Assembly: GCF_013389455.1 (NCBI RefSeq)
Contig: NZ_CP058278.1
Span: 1,860,001-1,924,000, forward strand
From: Flavobacterium inviolabile
Lineage (GTDB): Bacteria; Bacteroidota; Bacteroidia; Flavobacteriales; Flavobacteriaceae
Length of the DNA stretch: 64,000 bases
Direction: 5' to 3'
Under the pieces are notes generated by a model. It had not been told where the DNA came from, made no database searches, and saw only the letters and a list, made by a program, of their open reading frames with translations. Positions within the stretch are counted from its first letter, which is position 1, and each line of letters opens with the position of its first letter. The position numbers and the translations under genes are program-made. Positions 9,701 to 16,960 of this stretch are shown here, in pieces.

Positions 9701-11068
9701 GCTGAGTTTAGAAAAATTTGGGGAGTTCAGGAAAGTTATCATGAGAATGATAAAAAGTATTTTCTTGAAAAAGACAGGAGTAAGCACACCCACCACACTA
9801 TCGATGCGATAACGATAGCTTGTATGACTAAAGAAAAATACGATGTGTTGGCTACTGCCTGGACTTTGGAGGATAAGGAACAAATAAATGAAGCCCGAAA
9901 GTTATTGGCTGATTCAAAACCCTGGAAAACTTTTAAAGAAGATTTAAAAAAACTGGAAGAAGAAGTTTTAGTGTCACATCACACACCGGACAATGTTAAA
10001 AAACAATCTAAAAAGATTGTTCGGATTAGAGGGAAAAAGCAATATGTTGCAGAAACAGAAAAGGATGCTAATGGTAAAACAGTTGTAAAAAAAGATGTTA
10101 ACCAAAAGATAGTTTATAAGTTAGACGGAAAAGGTAATAAAATACCAAGATTGCAGCAAGGAGATACTATCCGGGGATCATTACATCAGGACAGTATTTA
10201 TGGTGCTATAAGAAATCCGTTAAATAATGAAGAAATCCGCTATGTAATTCGTAAAGATTTAGAAAGTATTAAAGCGACTGATCTGGAAAATATTGTTGAT
10301 GAGACAGTAAAAGAAAAAGTAAAAAAGGCTATTGAAAATAAGGTACTGTTAATTTCTTCAAATGCACAGCAAAAAAACAAGCTTAACGGAACGGTTTGGA
10401 TGAATGAAGAAAAAGGGATTGTAATAAAGAAAGTCAGAATATATGCTAATTCTGTAAAAAATCCTTTAGAGATAAAAGAGCATAGTCCATTGTCGAAATC
10501 GAAATATAAGCATAAACAAAAAGTTTATGGACAAAATGATGAGAACTATTGTATGGCTATTTATGAACTGGATGGGAAACGAGATTTTGAATTAATTAAT
10601 AATTTTAATTTAGCAAAATTGATAAAACAAGGTCAAGGTTATTATCCTTTATATAAAGAAAAAGAAATAAAAGGAAAAAAAGTACAAATTCCGGTTGCTA
10701 AAAGTAATAACAGAGATGTTATTTTGAAAAAAGGGCAACAAGTTGTTTTTTATGACAAAGAAGTGGAAAATCCCAAAGACATTACAGAAATAATTGATTT
10801 TAAAGATAGAGCCTATATTATTGAAGGATTGTCGATTAATAGAGTTAAATCCGGTAATAACTTTTACGAGTTTGGAGTTATTCAACTGAAATACTTTAAA
10901 GAAGCAAGAAAAGCTGATGATATAAAAAAAGATAATTTTAAACCAGATGGAGATTTTAAATTAACAGAATATAAACCAACAAGAAAAATGAGTCCGGGTC
11001 AATTTACAGCTTTTGTTGAAGGAATTGATTTTAAAGTTTTAACATCTGGTAAGTATAAGAAAATATGA
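6701..11068 (+). CDS. cas9: CRISPR-associated endonuclease Cas9, subtype II-C
   Basis: 1455 residues. RuvC-I is 'ILGLDLGTNSIGWAV' with D8. An arginine-rich bridge helix follows at about 53-72 (AAERTGYRSARK...). RuvC-II is 'VHIEMARELNDSN' with E770. The HNH motif is 'YDIEHTIPRS' around 853-862, and RuvC-III is 'HTHHTIDAI' around 1029-1036 with D1035. All catalytic positions look intact. A lysine-rich C-terminal part of about 400 residues should hold the PAM-interacting domain. It is an RNA-guided double-strand DNA nuclease using the crRNA:tracrRNA duplex encoded on either side. No csn2 or cas4 is present, hence II-C. It is at the large end of II-C proteins, as in other Bacteroidota. The coding sequence is visibly more A/T-rich than the flanking housekeeping genes. 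Confidence 0.97.
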   Translation: MTKILGLDLGTNSIGWAVVDKDGNDFTLLDKGVRIFSEGVKSEKGVESSRAAERTGYRSARKIKYRRKLRKYETLKVLSVNGMCPLTVEEVDEWKKSGFKTYPLNPEFLKWLRTNEDENINPYVFRDKASKQKVPLYEFGRALYHIAQRRGFLSNRLDQSAEGIMEEHCPVIQTAIEDLNTIDEMKTELKDYFFNTGILDESIKGGFKKDLDEGETKLKSLYNALIGIVKKNENDIAKAKDEVIARLNRKEDLGAVKRVIGEISQAMKDGNFATLGQYFFSLYSKDKIRNKYTAREEHYLKEFEILCKIQGIDGIDEKEQLPEKRYFGLAKELYKAIFFQRPLKSQKGLIGKCSFEKSKSRCAISHPDFEEYRMWTYLNTIKYGTQSEKTLRFLSQDEKMSLVSKFFRKKDNFNFEDLAKELIPKGTTFGFYKSSNKNEFHYWFNYKPTDTVTGCPVSASLKNVIGENWKTKTFTYETLNSKAERVSRTVDYKDLWHLLSVSTSEVYLYEYAKDKLGLEDKASKAFSRIRLKKDFASLSLNAINKILPYVKEGLLYSHAVFMANIENIVDKEIWEDITQRKYIQDKIALIIENHIYENSLLEVVNSLIKDCKTDNCYYSKEAETTYKDDLNKKLITFFKYNKMEDAGEQQSLLDKLFPIFIEQLKAYEFIKIKRLDEKVFEFLNGESEDGQVFCMNEKRLKKLYHPSDIEVFKKKIIKDAFGNEKIVLGSPLTTSIKNPMAMRALHQLRKVLNTLIFEGQIDEKTKVHIEMARELNDSNKRKGIQDYQNENKKKRDDAIKDIKKLYWEECKKEIEPTDDDLLRYQLWLEQNRSEIYEEGRNISICDIIGNNPKYDIEHTIPRSISQDNSQMNKTLCSPKFNRNIKGNKMPVELSNYLEILPRIAHWKKEAENLSREIELITRSIKGVATKEAKDKKIRRRHFLTLKRDYLKGKYERFIWEEPKVGFKNSQIPDTGIITKYAQAYLKSYFKRVESVKGGMVAEFRKIWGVQESYHENDKKYFLEKDRSKHTHHTIDAITIACMTKEKYDVLATAWTLEDKEQINEARKLLADSKPWKTFKEDLKKLEEEVLVSHHTPDNVKKQSKKIVRIRGKKQYVAETEKDANGKTVVKKDVNQKIVYKLDGKGNKIPRLQQGDTIRGSLHQDSIYGAIRNPLNNEEIRYVIRKDLESIKATDLENIVDETVKEKVKKAIENKVLLISSNAQQKNKLNGTVWMNEEKGIVIKKVRIYANSVKNPLEIKEHSPLSKSKYKHKQKVYGQNDENYCMAIYELDGKRDFELINNFNLAKLIKQGQGYYPLYKEKEIKGKKVQIPVAKSNNRDVILKKGQQVVFYDKEVENPKDITEIIDFKDRAYIIEGLSINRVKSGNNFYEFGVIQLKYFKEARKADDIKKDNFKPDGDFKLTEYKPTRKMSPGQFTAFVEGIDFKVLTSGKYKKI

Positions 11069-11139
11069 TTTTTTAGATTGTTTAATATAGGTTTTTATGA
11101 TTTTAAAATATCAAAATGATAATGAAAACTCATCCATTG

Positions 11140-13081
11140 ATTGTAAGATGGACAAAGATTAGAAAACACGATATTTACAGCATAGTACAGTATGTCAAAT
11201 TTGTTGTTGTGGTTTGATTAAAGATTAGAGAACACGATATTATGCTAGGTTAACCCACAACAAAATTCATGTTGTGGTTTGATTAAAGATTAGAAAGCAC
11301 GATATTGCTTTCAGTAACTTCATTATAATTGATGTGGTTGTGGTTTGATTAAAGATTAGAAAACACGATATTCTTAAAACTAAATGGTGACCTACAGCTT
11401 ATGTTGTGGTTTGATTAAAGATTAGAAAACACGATATTAATCGTAGAGAATGGGATATCAACTACGGCGTTGTGGTTTGATTAAAGATTAGAAAACACGA
11501 TATTGCCGAGATTTCAACACGACTATAATGATTAGTTGTGGTTTGATTAAAGATTAGAAAACACGATATTGTTGAACATCTTTTTTAACATCGACTATAG
11601 TTGTGGTTTGATTAAAGATTAGAAAACACGATATTCTTATTAAACAAGTATATATGGTCATACAAGTTGTGGTTTGATTAAAGATTAGAAAACACGATAT
11701 TGCGCTAATACAACTATATCTAATTCACATGTTGTGGTTTGATTAAAGATTAGAAAACACGATATTGTATAATAATTAACAGTTCATTACATCATGGTTG
11801 TGGTTTGATTAAAGATTAGAAAACACGATATTAATTGAAATGGTAATTAAAGATGTTTTAGGTTGTGGTTTGATTAAAGATTAGAAAACACGATATTAAC
11901 GCTGCTTTCATTTTGCCAAAAATCTTTGTTGTGGTTTGATTAAAGATTAGAAAACACGATATTATCTTTATTACTAAAGATCACGGACACGGGTTGTGGT
12001 TTGATTAAAGATTAGAAAACACGATATTAGAAGCAGCCAGCAAAGTGCAAGGAATTGCGTTGTGGTTTGATTAAAGATTAGAAAACACGATATTAGATGG
12101 TTCGTTAACATATATCTTAAAATAGTTGTGGTTTGATTAAAGATTAGAAAACACGATATTCCTCGAAACACAATATGACTATAAGATAAGGTTGTGGTTT
12201 GATTAAAGATTAGAAAACACGATATTAGATGGTTCGTTAACATATATTCTGAAGTAGTTGTGGTTTGATTAAAGATTAGAAAACACGATATTCAGGTCAG
12301 ACGTTACCAGACCCTGAATTATGTTGTGGTTTGATTAAAGATTAGAAAACACGATATTTCAACCTTTCGTGCAGAAAATGCGTGAAATGTTGTGGTTTGA
12401 TTAAAGATTAGAAAACACGATATTCAGTAGTGTTGGATTGTATATATTCAAGGGGTTGTGGTTTGATTAAAGATTAGAAAACACGATATTCATAGGAAGT
12501 AAAATACTAGGTAACGACATGTTGTGGTTTGATTAAAGATTAGAAAACACGATATTACTAGCATACTTCGATGCGTATAAAAACTAGTTGTGGTTTGATT
12601 AAAGATTAGAAAACACGATATTCAGGGGACGGAAAGATAAAAACAGTACGAAGTTGTGGTTTGATTAAAGATTAGAAAACACGATATTTAGCACAAGCTA
12701 CAGAAACAACAAGTGTGAGTTGTGGTTTGATTAAAGATTAGAAAACACGATATTCACCATTATATAATGGTGTGACGGTTAGTAGTTGTGGTTTGATTAA
12801 AGATTAGAAAACACGATATTCGAACGAGCAAAAAAAGCTAAAAAAGAAGGTTGTGGTTTGATTAAAGATTAGAAAACACGATATTTGGTATATCACCAGT
12901 AGCATTCTCGGAAGGTTGTGGTTTGATTAAAGATTAGAAAACACGATATTTTGCCACTCTAAACCTAGACGCTCGAATAGTTGTGGTTTGATTAAAGATT
13001 AGAAAACACGATATTCGGAATGCCACTGACAGCAAAAATGCTGGAGTTGTGGTTTGATTAAAGATTAGAAAACACGATATT
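11140..13081 (+). CRISPR. Type II-C CRISPR array, 30 repeats and 29 spacers
   Basis: The repeat is 36 nt (starts GTTGTGGTTTGATTAA, ends AACACGATATT). Full repeats begin at 11206, 11271, 11337, 11403 and so on to 13046-13081. The first unit (11140-11175) is degenerate: 8 mismatches, all in its first 14 nt, with the last 22 nt perfect. Repeats at 11206 and 11271 carry one A-to-G change each; the others are identical. Of the spacers, 21 are 30 nt and 8 are 29 nt. Pairing with the tracrRNA anti-repeat shows that the guide strand is plus, the same direction as cas9. Decay at the cas9-proximal end suggests that end is oldest and that new spacers enter on the cas2 side. Confidence 0.98.
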
Positions 13082-13133
13082 AGTTGCGTTTTTAGCTTCT
13101 GATTATTAAGTGTTTAAAAGTAAATATCGTGAT
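13082..13133. other. Array flank on the cas2 side, possible leader
   Basis: A short AT-rich stretch between the last repeat and the shared terminator. AATATCGTG at 13123-13131 is the exact reverse complement of the last 9 nt of the repeat (13073-13081). The intact state of the repeats here and decay at the other end make this the probable spacer-integration side. Confidence 0.4.
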
Positions 13134-13183
13134 AAAAAATGCTTCTTTTTTAGAGTGATAAGCTAAGCTTGAAGCATTTTTTT
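13134..13183. terminator. Shared terminator between array and cas2
   Basis: Stem AAAATGCTTC/GAAGCATTTT with A-tract on one side and T-tract on the other, and a loop of about 25 nt that itself holds an AAGC/GCTT repeat. It can end both array transcription (plus) and cas1-cas2 transcription (minus). Confidence 0.65.
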
Positions 13184-13193
13184 ATTTCTAAGG

Positions 13194-13499
13194 TTAAAAC
13201 AATTCCAGTTGTGTGGGTTGCGGCGCTTTGGGGACTTCTGCTTTACCCCAGAAATTAATGATATTTCCAAACTGTTTGTCGGTGATCCTTAAAACACTCA
13301 CTTTTCCTAAAGGCGGCAGCAGCTTATAAATCCGTTTTTCATGAACATCAGCACTTTCACTACTTGCACAATGCCGTATGTAAACAGAATACTGCATCAT
13401 CGAAAAACCGTCCTTTAACAGGCTGTTTCGAAAACCGGAAGCATTTTTCCGGTCTTTTCTGGTATCAGTTGGTAAATCAAAAAATACAAACAGCCACAT
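13194..13499 (-). CDS. cas2: CRISPR-associated endoribonuclease Cas2
   Basis: The start is placed at the ATG at 13499-13497, which overlaps the cas1 stop by one base (TAATG), a typical coupled start. The 101-residue product then begins MWLFVFFDLPTD, the normal Cas2 N-terminus with conserved D8. A longer frame reaches 13565 but would overlap cas1 by 67 bp and add residues foreign to the family. Cas2 forms the dimeric core of the Cas1-Cas2 integrase. The C-terminus (QPTQLELF) is typical of II-C Cas2. The gene is convergent with the array. Confidence 0.93.
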   Translation of the reverse strand: MWLFVFFDLPTDTRKDRKNASGFRNSLLKDGFSMMQYSVYIRHCASSESADVHEKRIYKLLPPLGKVSVLRITDKQFGNIINFWGKAEVPKAPQPTQLELF

Positions 13500-14398
13500 T
13501 ACTCGGTATCCGTTAAGTTCCATAACGAAGGATATTTGATCTTTTTGCGGCTTCCTGTAAAACATTGCTGCAGTGAACTTGCCGTTTTTTGCAAACCCAC
13601 CATCAGCGGACTTTTTTCCTCTTTAAAATAAACCGTTCGGGTTAACACCTGCAGGAGTTCCGACTTTATTAGCGTATTTAATTCCTCTTCATCATATTGC
13701 TGTATGACTTGATAAACCAGCTCATCTACAGCCGGGCGAAAAGGCTCCATGATATCATCGGCAAGTGCAAAAGCATTGTATTTGCTTTTATGATGAATGC
13801 CCAAAGTGTTCAGCAGGCCGCTTCCGGATAAAGCCCTGGCAGTAGCGGCTCTTAATATGGCGTAGCCGTAGTTAAAAAAGTTATTCGGATATTCGCCAAA
13901 ACGTTCCCTTTTAAAACTGTGCTCAAAAAAGGACTTCCAGTATTGCGATGCTGCGACACCTTCCATATTGCTGGAATCGCCGCTGAGTACCTTACCGGCC
14001 AAAAACGGAAACGTATTTTTTTGCCTGGTGATTTTTTCCAGAAGTAATCCCTGATTCTTAATTTTCTCGACAACGGTTTGCTGCCATAATTGCTTTTTTA
14101 GCGGTAAAGAAGCCTCAATCTGGTTTCGGAATATTTCCTGTTGGATATGATGGCTGTTAAGATTCAGAAACATCCCGTTGGGCAGATGACTTTTGCCGCA
14201 AACAATAATCGCAGTATTATTTTCGATAAGCAGGTTCATGGCAGGAATGCTTAAATAAACCTCGGGATTATCAATAACAAGAAAACCGATATCTTCAACA
14301 GGAATAAAACTTTCCCGGATCTCGGATTGTAAAACCAGCTGGAGATTTTTTGTAGTAATACGGGTTTTGTTTTCTACAAGAACGGTACGTTTAATCAT
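13499..14398 (-). CDS. cas1: CRISPR-associated integrase Cas1, type II
   Basis: 299 residues with the Cas1 metal-binding triad: E146 (in NMEGVAASQYW), H203 (in LGIHHKSKYNAF) and E218 (in DDIMEPFRP). Spacing matches type II Cas1. It inserts new spacers together with Cas2, into which it is translationally coupled. Both are on minus while cas9 and the array are on plus, so the adaptation genes have their own promoter upstream of 14398, where two inverted repeats lie. No csn2 or cas4 is linked. Confidence 0.95.
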   Translation of the reverse strand: MIKRTVLVENKTRITTKNLQLVLQSEIRESFIPVEDIGFLVIDNPEVYLSIPAMNLLIENNTAIIVCGKSHLPNGMFLNLNSHHIQQEIFRNQIEASLPLKKQLWQQTVVEKIKNQGLLLEKITRQKNTFPFLAGKVLSGDSSNMEGVAASQYWKSFFEHSFKRERFGEYPNNFFNYGYAILRAATARALSGSGLLNTLGIHHKSKYNAFALADDIMEPFRPAVDELVYQVIQQYDEEELNTLIKSELLQVLTRTVYFKEEKSPLMVGLQKTASSLQQCFTGSRKKIKYPSLWNLTDTE

Positions 14399-14412
14399 AG
14401 CTTTAATTTTTT

Positions 14413-14472
14413 AAGGTGCAATACCTTATAAAAAGAGCTAAAAAAAACGAAAAAGCATTACGGAAAACCGTA
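14413..14472. promoter_or_regulatory. cas1 upstream region with two inverted repeats
   Basis: AAGGT-GCAAT-ACCTT at 14413-14427 and TACGG-AAAA-CCGTA at 14459-14472 lie between the start of cas1 and the end of the XRE gene. Both could be operator sites or RNA hairpins. No good TAnnTTTG box is seen, so the cas1 promoter is not located. Confidence 0.35.
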
Positions 14473-14502
14473 CCCTGTTTGTTGGGCAATGTATTAAACC
14501 GA

Positions 14503-14859
14503 TTACCGTTCTTTCTTCAGCAAAGCAATCAGTTCATCTTTTTCCTGCAGCCGTTTTTCATACTGCTCGATCAGTTTTTTATAAACGTCATTCAAGGCTT
14601 TAATACTATCCAGGATAATCTCCTTATCTTTTCTTTTTTTAGGATCGGTTCCGTTTTTCTGTTTGGCTAAAAAGCTTTTGGGTTTCACTTCAAAAATCAA
14701 ACTCAACTGTTCGATATGGGAAGCCCACGACTGACTTTCACCATTTTCAATACGGGCATAGGCAGATTGCGATATACTGAGTTTTTCGGCTACTTCTTCC
14801 TGCGAAAAGCCTTTTAATTTTCTCATATGGCGAATTTTTTCCCCGACTGTTCTGTTCAT
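14503..14859 (-). CDS. XRE family helix-turn-helix transcriptional regulator
   Basis: 118 residues. A Cro/C1-type HTH occupies about 5-60 ('IRHMRKLKGFSQEEVAEKLSISQSAYARIE'). A charged linker and a C-terminal coiled coil (about 80-118, ending LLKKER) probably dimerise. It is a small DNA-binding regulator with no visible ligand domain. It is on the same strand as cas1-cas2, 104 bp upstream of cas1, and divergent from the lanthipeptide precursors. It could control either cluster or only itself. The shared AAGG/CCTT inverted repeats on both sides make local regulation plausible but unproven. Confidence 0.88.
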   Translation of the reverse strand: MNRTVGEKIRHMRKLKGFSQEEVAEKLSISQSAYARIENGESQSWASHIEQLSLIFEVKPKSFLAKQKNGTDPKKRKDKEIILDSIKALNDVYKKLIEQYEKRLQEKDELIALLKKER

Positions 14860-14916
14860 GTATACTGTTGTTTTCTGCTTCTAAAAATAAAAAAAATAAA
14901 GGTTATCTTATAAAAA

Positions 14917-14934
14917 AAGGGTAGAATTACCCTT
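14917..14934. promoter_or_regulatory. Inverted repeat between XRE gene and lanthipeptide cluster
   Basis: AAGGGTA-GAAT-TACCCTT is a perfect 7-bp-arm palindrome in the divergent intergenic region. It is a candidate operator for the XRE protein; its half-sites resemble those of the repeat at 14413-14427. Confidence 0.4.
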
Positions 14935-15044
14935 AAATCGCATAAGAGAGTGCTTTTTAAGTCGTTAAATTTGGAATTATTAAGGCTTATTTCAGAAAAG
15001 GAAACACAAATTAGAACAATAATAATTATTCAAAATGTACCATT

Positions 15045-15260
15045 ATGAAGAAACTTAATCTTAAGAAAAAAATTGTTTCCGTATTAACGGATAAAGAAAA
15101 AGCAACCATCCAGGGTGGTGGAACAAACGTAACCTGTGCCAGCTTTGCAACAGAAATAAGATGGACCGAAGACCCTTGTGTAGTACCGCCGCCGCCAACA
15201 AAAAGATGTCCGAATGACGGGATCACACCGCCAACCAGCGATCCGATATTCGTGCCTTAA
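15045..15260 (+). CDS. Class I lanthipeptide precursor 1
   Basis: 71 residues. The leader begins MKKLNLKKKIVSVLTD and ends in a double-glycine cleavage site (IQGG at about 22-25). It fits the Bacteroidota class I leader pattern (LxLKK...L...E...IxGG). The core holds Thr/Ser and three Cys (TCAS..., DPCV, KRCP), so up to three (methyl)lanthionine rings are possible, with a proline-rich tail. The adjacent lanB/lanC genes support modification by glutamylation, dehydration and cyclisation. Product structure and activity cannot be read from sequence. It is nearly identical to precursor 2 through the leader and first 16 core residues. Confidence 0.85.
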   Translation: MKKLNLKKKIVSVLTDKEKATIQGGGTNVTCASFATEIRWTEDPCVVPPPPTKRCPNDGITPPTSDPIFVP

Positions 15261-15290
15261 AACTACCGTAACCAATCAAACTATTATACA

Positions 15291-15518
15291 ATGAAACGAT
15301 TAAACCTAAAAAAGAAAGTGGTTTCCGTATTAACGGATAAAGAAAAAGCAAACATTCAGGGTGGAGGAACAAACGAAACCTGTGCGAGCTTTGCAACAGA
15401 GATAAGATGGACAGAACAGCCTTGTGGTGTACCTGTTACCAGATTAGAGTGCCCAAGTATTAAAGTGGCTTGTGTAACACATTTAGTGTGCCCTACAACT
15501 ACTCTTGAAGAGATGTAG
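15291..15518 (+). CDS. Class I lanthipeptide precursor 2
   Basis: 75 residues. The leader is almost the same as precursor 1 (MKRLNLKKKVVSVLTD..., IQGG), followed by a core with five Cys and many Thr/Ser. The first core part (GTN.TCASFATEIRWTE.PC) is shared with precursor 1; the C-terminal half is different (LECPSIKVACVTHLVCP). This looks like a tandem duplication followed by divergence of the core tail, which is usual in lanthipeptide families. It lies 30 bp after precursor 1 and before a hairpin that should partly stop transcription ahead of lanC. Confidence 0.85.
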   Translation: MKRLNLKKKVVSVLTDKEKANIQGGGTNETCASFATEIRWTEQPCGVPVTRLECPSIKVACVTHLVCPTTTLEEM

Positions 15519-15662
15519 TAAACAGACAAAATAAAATAGCAGTAATGTATTTTACTATAATCTTTTAAAGATCGCAGTACAGGTGTTGAACCAAAAGAGA
15601 AGATTGTTCTCTTCTGTCCAAACCGGTTAAAAATACAATTACTTCATAATGAACGCTATTTT

Positions 15663-15697
15663 AAACCGTTGAAGAGTTGCTGTTCTTCAACGGTTTT
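15663..15697 (+). terminator. Attenuating terminator between precursors and lanC
   Basis: A perfect 13-bp stem AAACCGTTGAAGA/TCTTCAACGGTTT with an 8-nt loop and short T-rich tail. In this position it probably reduces read-through, so precursor mRNA exceeds enzyme mRNA. Confidence 0.7.
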
Positions 15698-15728
15698 GTA
15701 TTTAAATAAATAATCTCACAACACCACT

Positions 15729-16946
15729 ATGGAACTGGAAGGCTATAAAGAACTAAAAGAAATTACCGACTACTTACAAAATCCGGAACAGGTTTTTAAA
15801 GAAGAAAAAGCCGCCAATATTGCATTGCATTCCGGTTTGTCAGGTGTTATCATAACATTGGTAAACATCCGTAAAAAATTCCCGGAACTGGTTGATCCGG
15901 ATATCATTCGGCAATATATCGCCAAAACCTACGATATCCTTTCCGAAAGTGAAGCCTTCTATCCGTCATTTTGCGGTGGTCTTGCCGGATATGCCTATCT
16001 GCTGCACCTGCTCAAAGAAGAACAGATCCTGGAAGGCGACTACAGTGAGGTACTCGCTGAAATTGATGAAATCCTTGACGAACATTTTGAAATAAACCTC
16101 GAAGAAGAAGATATCGACATCCTTCACGGTGCGATGGGACTTGGCTTGTATTTTATAGAAACGGGCAAAAAACAACAGGTTGAAGCATTGATCGACAGAC
16201 TTGCGGGGATAGCCCAAAGAGAAGGCGATCAGTGTTATTGGAAAACATTCGATCACTATAAAACCCGGAAATACAAAATTGATTTCGGACTGGCACACGG
16301 CAACGCCGGAGTACAATATTTTCTGGGAAAATGCATTTACCACAACATTAAAGCCGATGCCTGTAAAGAGCTGCTCGAAGCCAGCCTTAATTTTTACAAA
16401 AACAACATCCAGGACCACAATGCGATACAATCGTATTTTCCGGTACACATACCGGAAGAAAACTATCTCGATAAAACCTACGCGCCCGAAACATCCCGAA
16501 TGGCCTGGTGTTACGGCGATTTAGGCATCTTATATACCCAATTGTTTGCAGCCGATATTATGGAAATGCCGGATTTAAAATTGGAAATAATCGGACAATT
16601 GAAGCAAACAGCCCAACGAAGAACCAAAGAAAACACAATGCACAACGATGCCGGATTTTGCCATGGCACCAGCGGACTGTCCATTATGTTTCAAAACATA
16701 TACCAGCTGACGAAAGAACCTGAATTTCTGGAAACAGCCCAATACTGGCTGCAACAAACGCATGCTTATAAAAACAGCACGGCAACCTATGATGTGGTTG
16801 CCTACAGACTATTTGAAGGAAGCCGGAAAAATGAGATTGATGTTACACTGCTGGAAGGAATTTCCGGTGTGGCAGCGGCCTATCTGGCCAATCTTAGAAC
16901 CGGAGGAACAACCTTATTGGACAAAACACTATTCTTAAGGTATTAA
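15729..16946 (+). CDS. lanC: Lanthionine synthetase C family cyclase
   Basis: 405 residues with the LanC (alpha,alpha)6-barrel pattern of repeated GxxG turns ('HSGLSGV', 'FCGGLAGYAY', 'LHGAMGLGLY', 'GLAHGNAGV', 'CYGDLGILY', 'CHGTSGL', 'LEGISGVAAAYL'). The zinc ligands are C261 (AWCYGD), C311 and H312 (FCHGTSG), and the likely active-site H190 lies in GLAHG. It catalyses Michael addition of Cys thiols to dehydrated Ser/Thr in the two precursors. It is followed after 14 bp by lanB, so the three enzyme genes form one operon. Confidence 0.93.
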   Translation: MELEGYKELKEITDYLQNPEQVFKEEKAANIALHSGLSGVIITLVNIRKKFPELVDPDIIRQYIAKTYDILSESEAFYPSFCGGLAGYAYLLHLLKEEQILEGDYSEVLAEIDEILDEHFEINLEEEDIDILHGAMGLGLYFIETGKKQQVEALIDRLAGIAQREGDQCYWKTFDHYKTRKYKIDFGLAHGNAGVQYFLGKCIYHNIKADACKELLEASLNFYKNNIQDHNAIQSYFPVHIPEENYLDKTYAPETSRMAWCYGDLGILYTQLFAADIMEMPDLKLEIIGQLKQTAQRRTKENTMHNDAGFCHGTSGLSIMFQNIYQLTKEPEFLETAQYWLQQTHAYKNSTATYDVVAYRLFEGSRKNEIDVTLLEGISGVAAAYLANLRTGGTTLLDKTLFLRY

Positions 16947-16960
16947 GCGATAACACCATT

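Noticed and set aside
11069-11139. A leader promoter for the array after cas9
   Set aside because: No TAnnTTTG box or conserved leader-like element is seen; guides may be transcribed from cas9 read-through or from within the array, which I cannot decide.
11974-12243. An open frame with repeated ISCFLIFNQTTT units on minus
   Set aside because: It is the CRISPR repeat translated on the wrong strand; the periodicity comes from the array.
11176-13045. Self-targeting spacers
   Set aside because: By eye no spacer matches other parts of this window; a genome-wide search is needed, so no claim is made.
13194-13565. A longer Cas2 of 123 residues
   Set aside because: The first 22 residues overlap cas1 and are unlike Cas2; the TAATG-coupled start at 13499 gives the normal N-terminus.
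14416-14670. A plus-strand 84-residue frame across the XRE end
   Set aside because: Phe/Leu-rich antisense shadow of the XRE coiled coil, without a family match.
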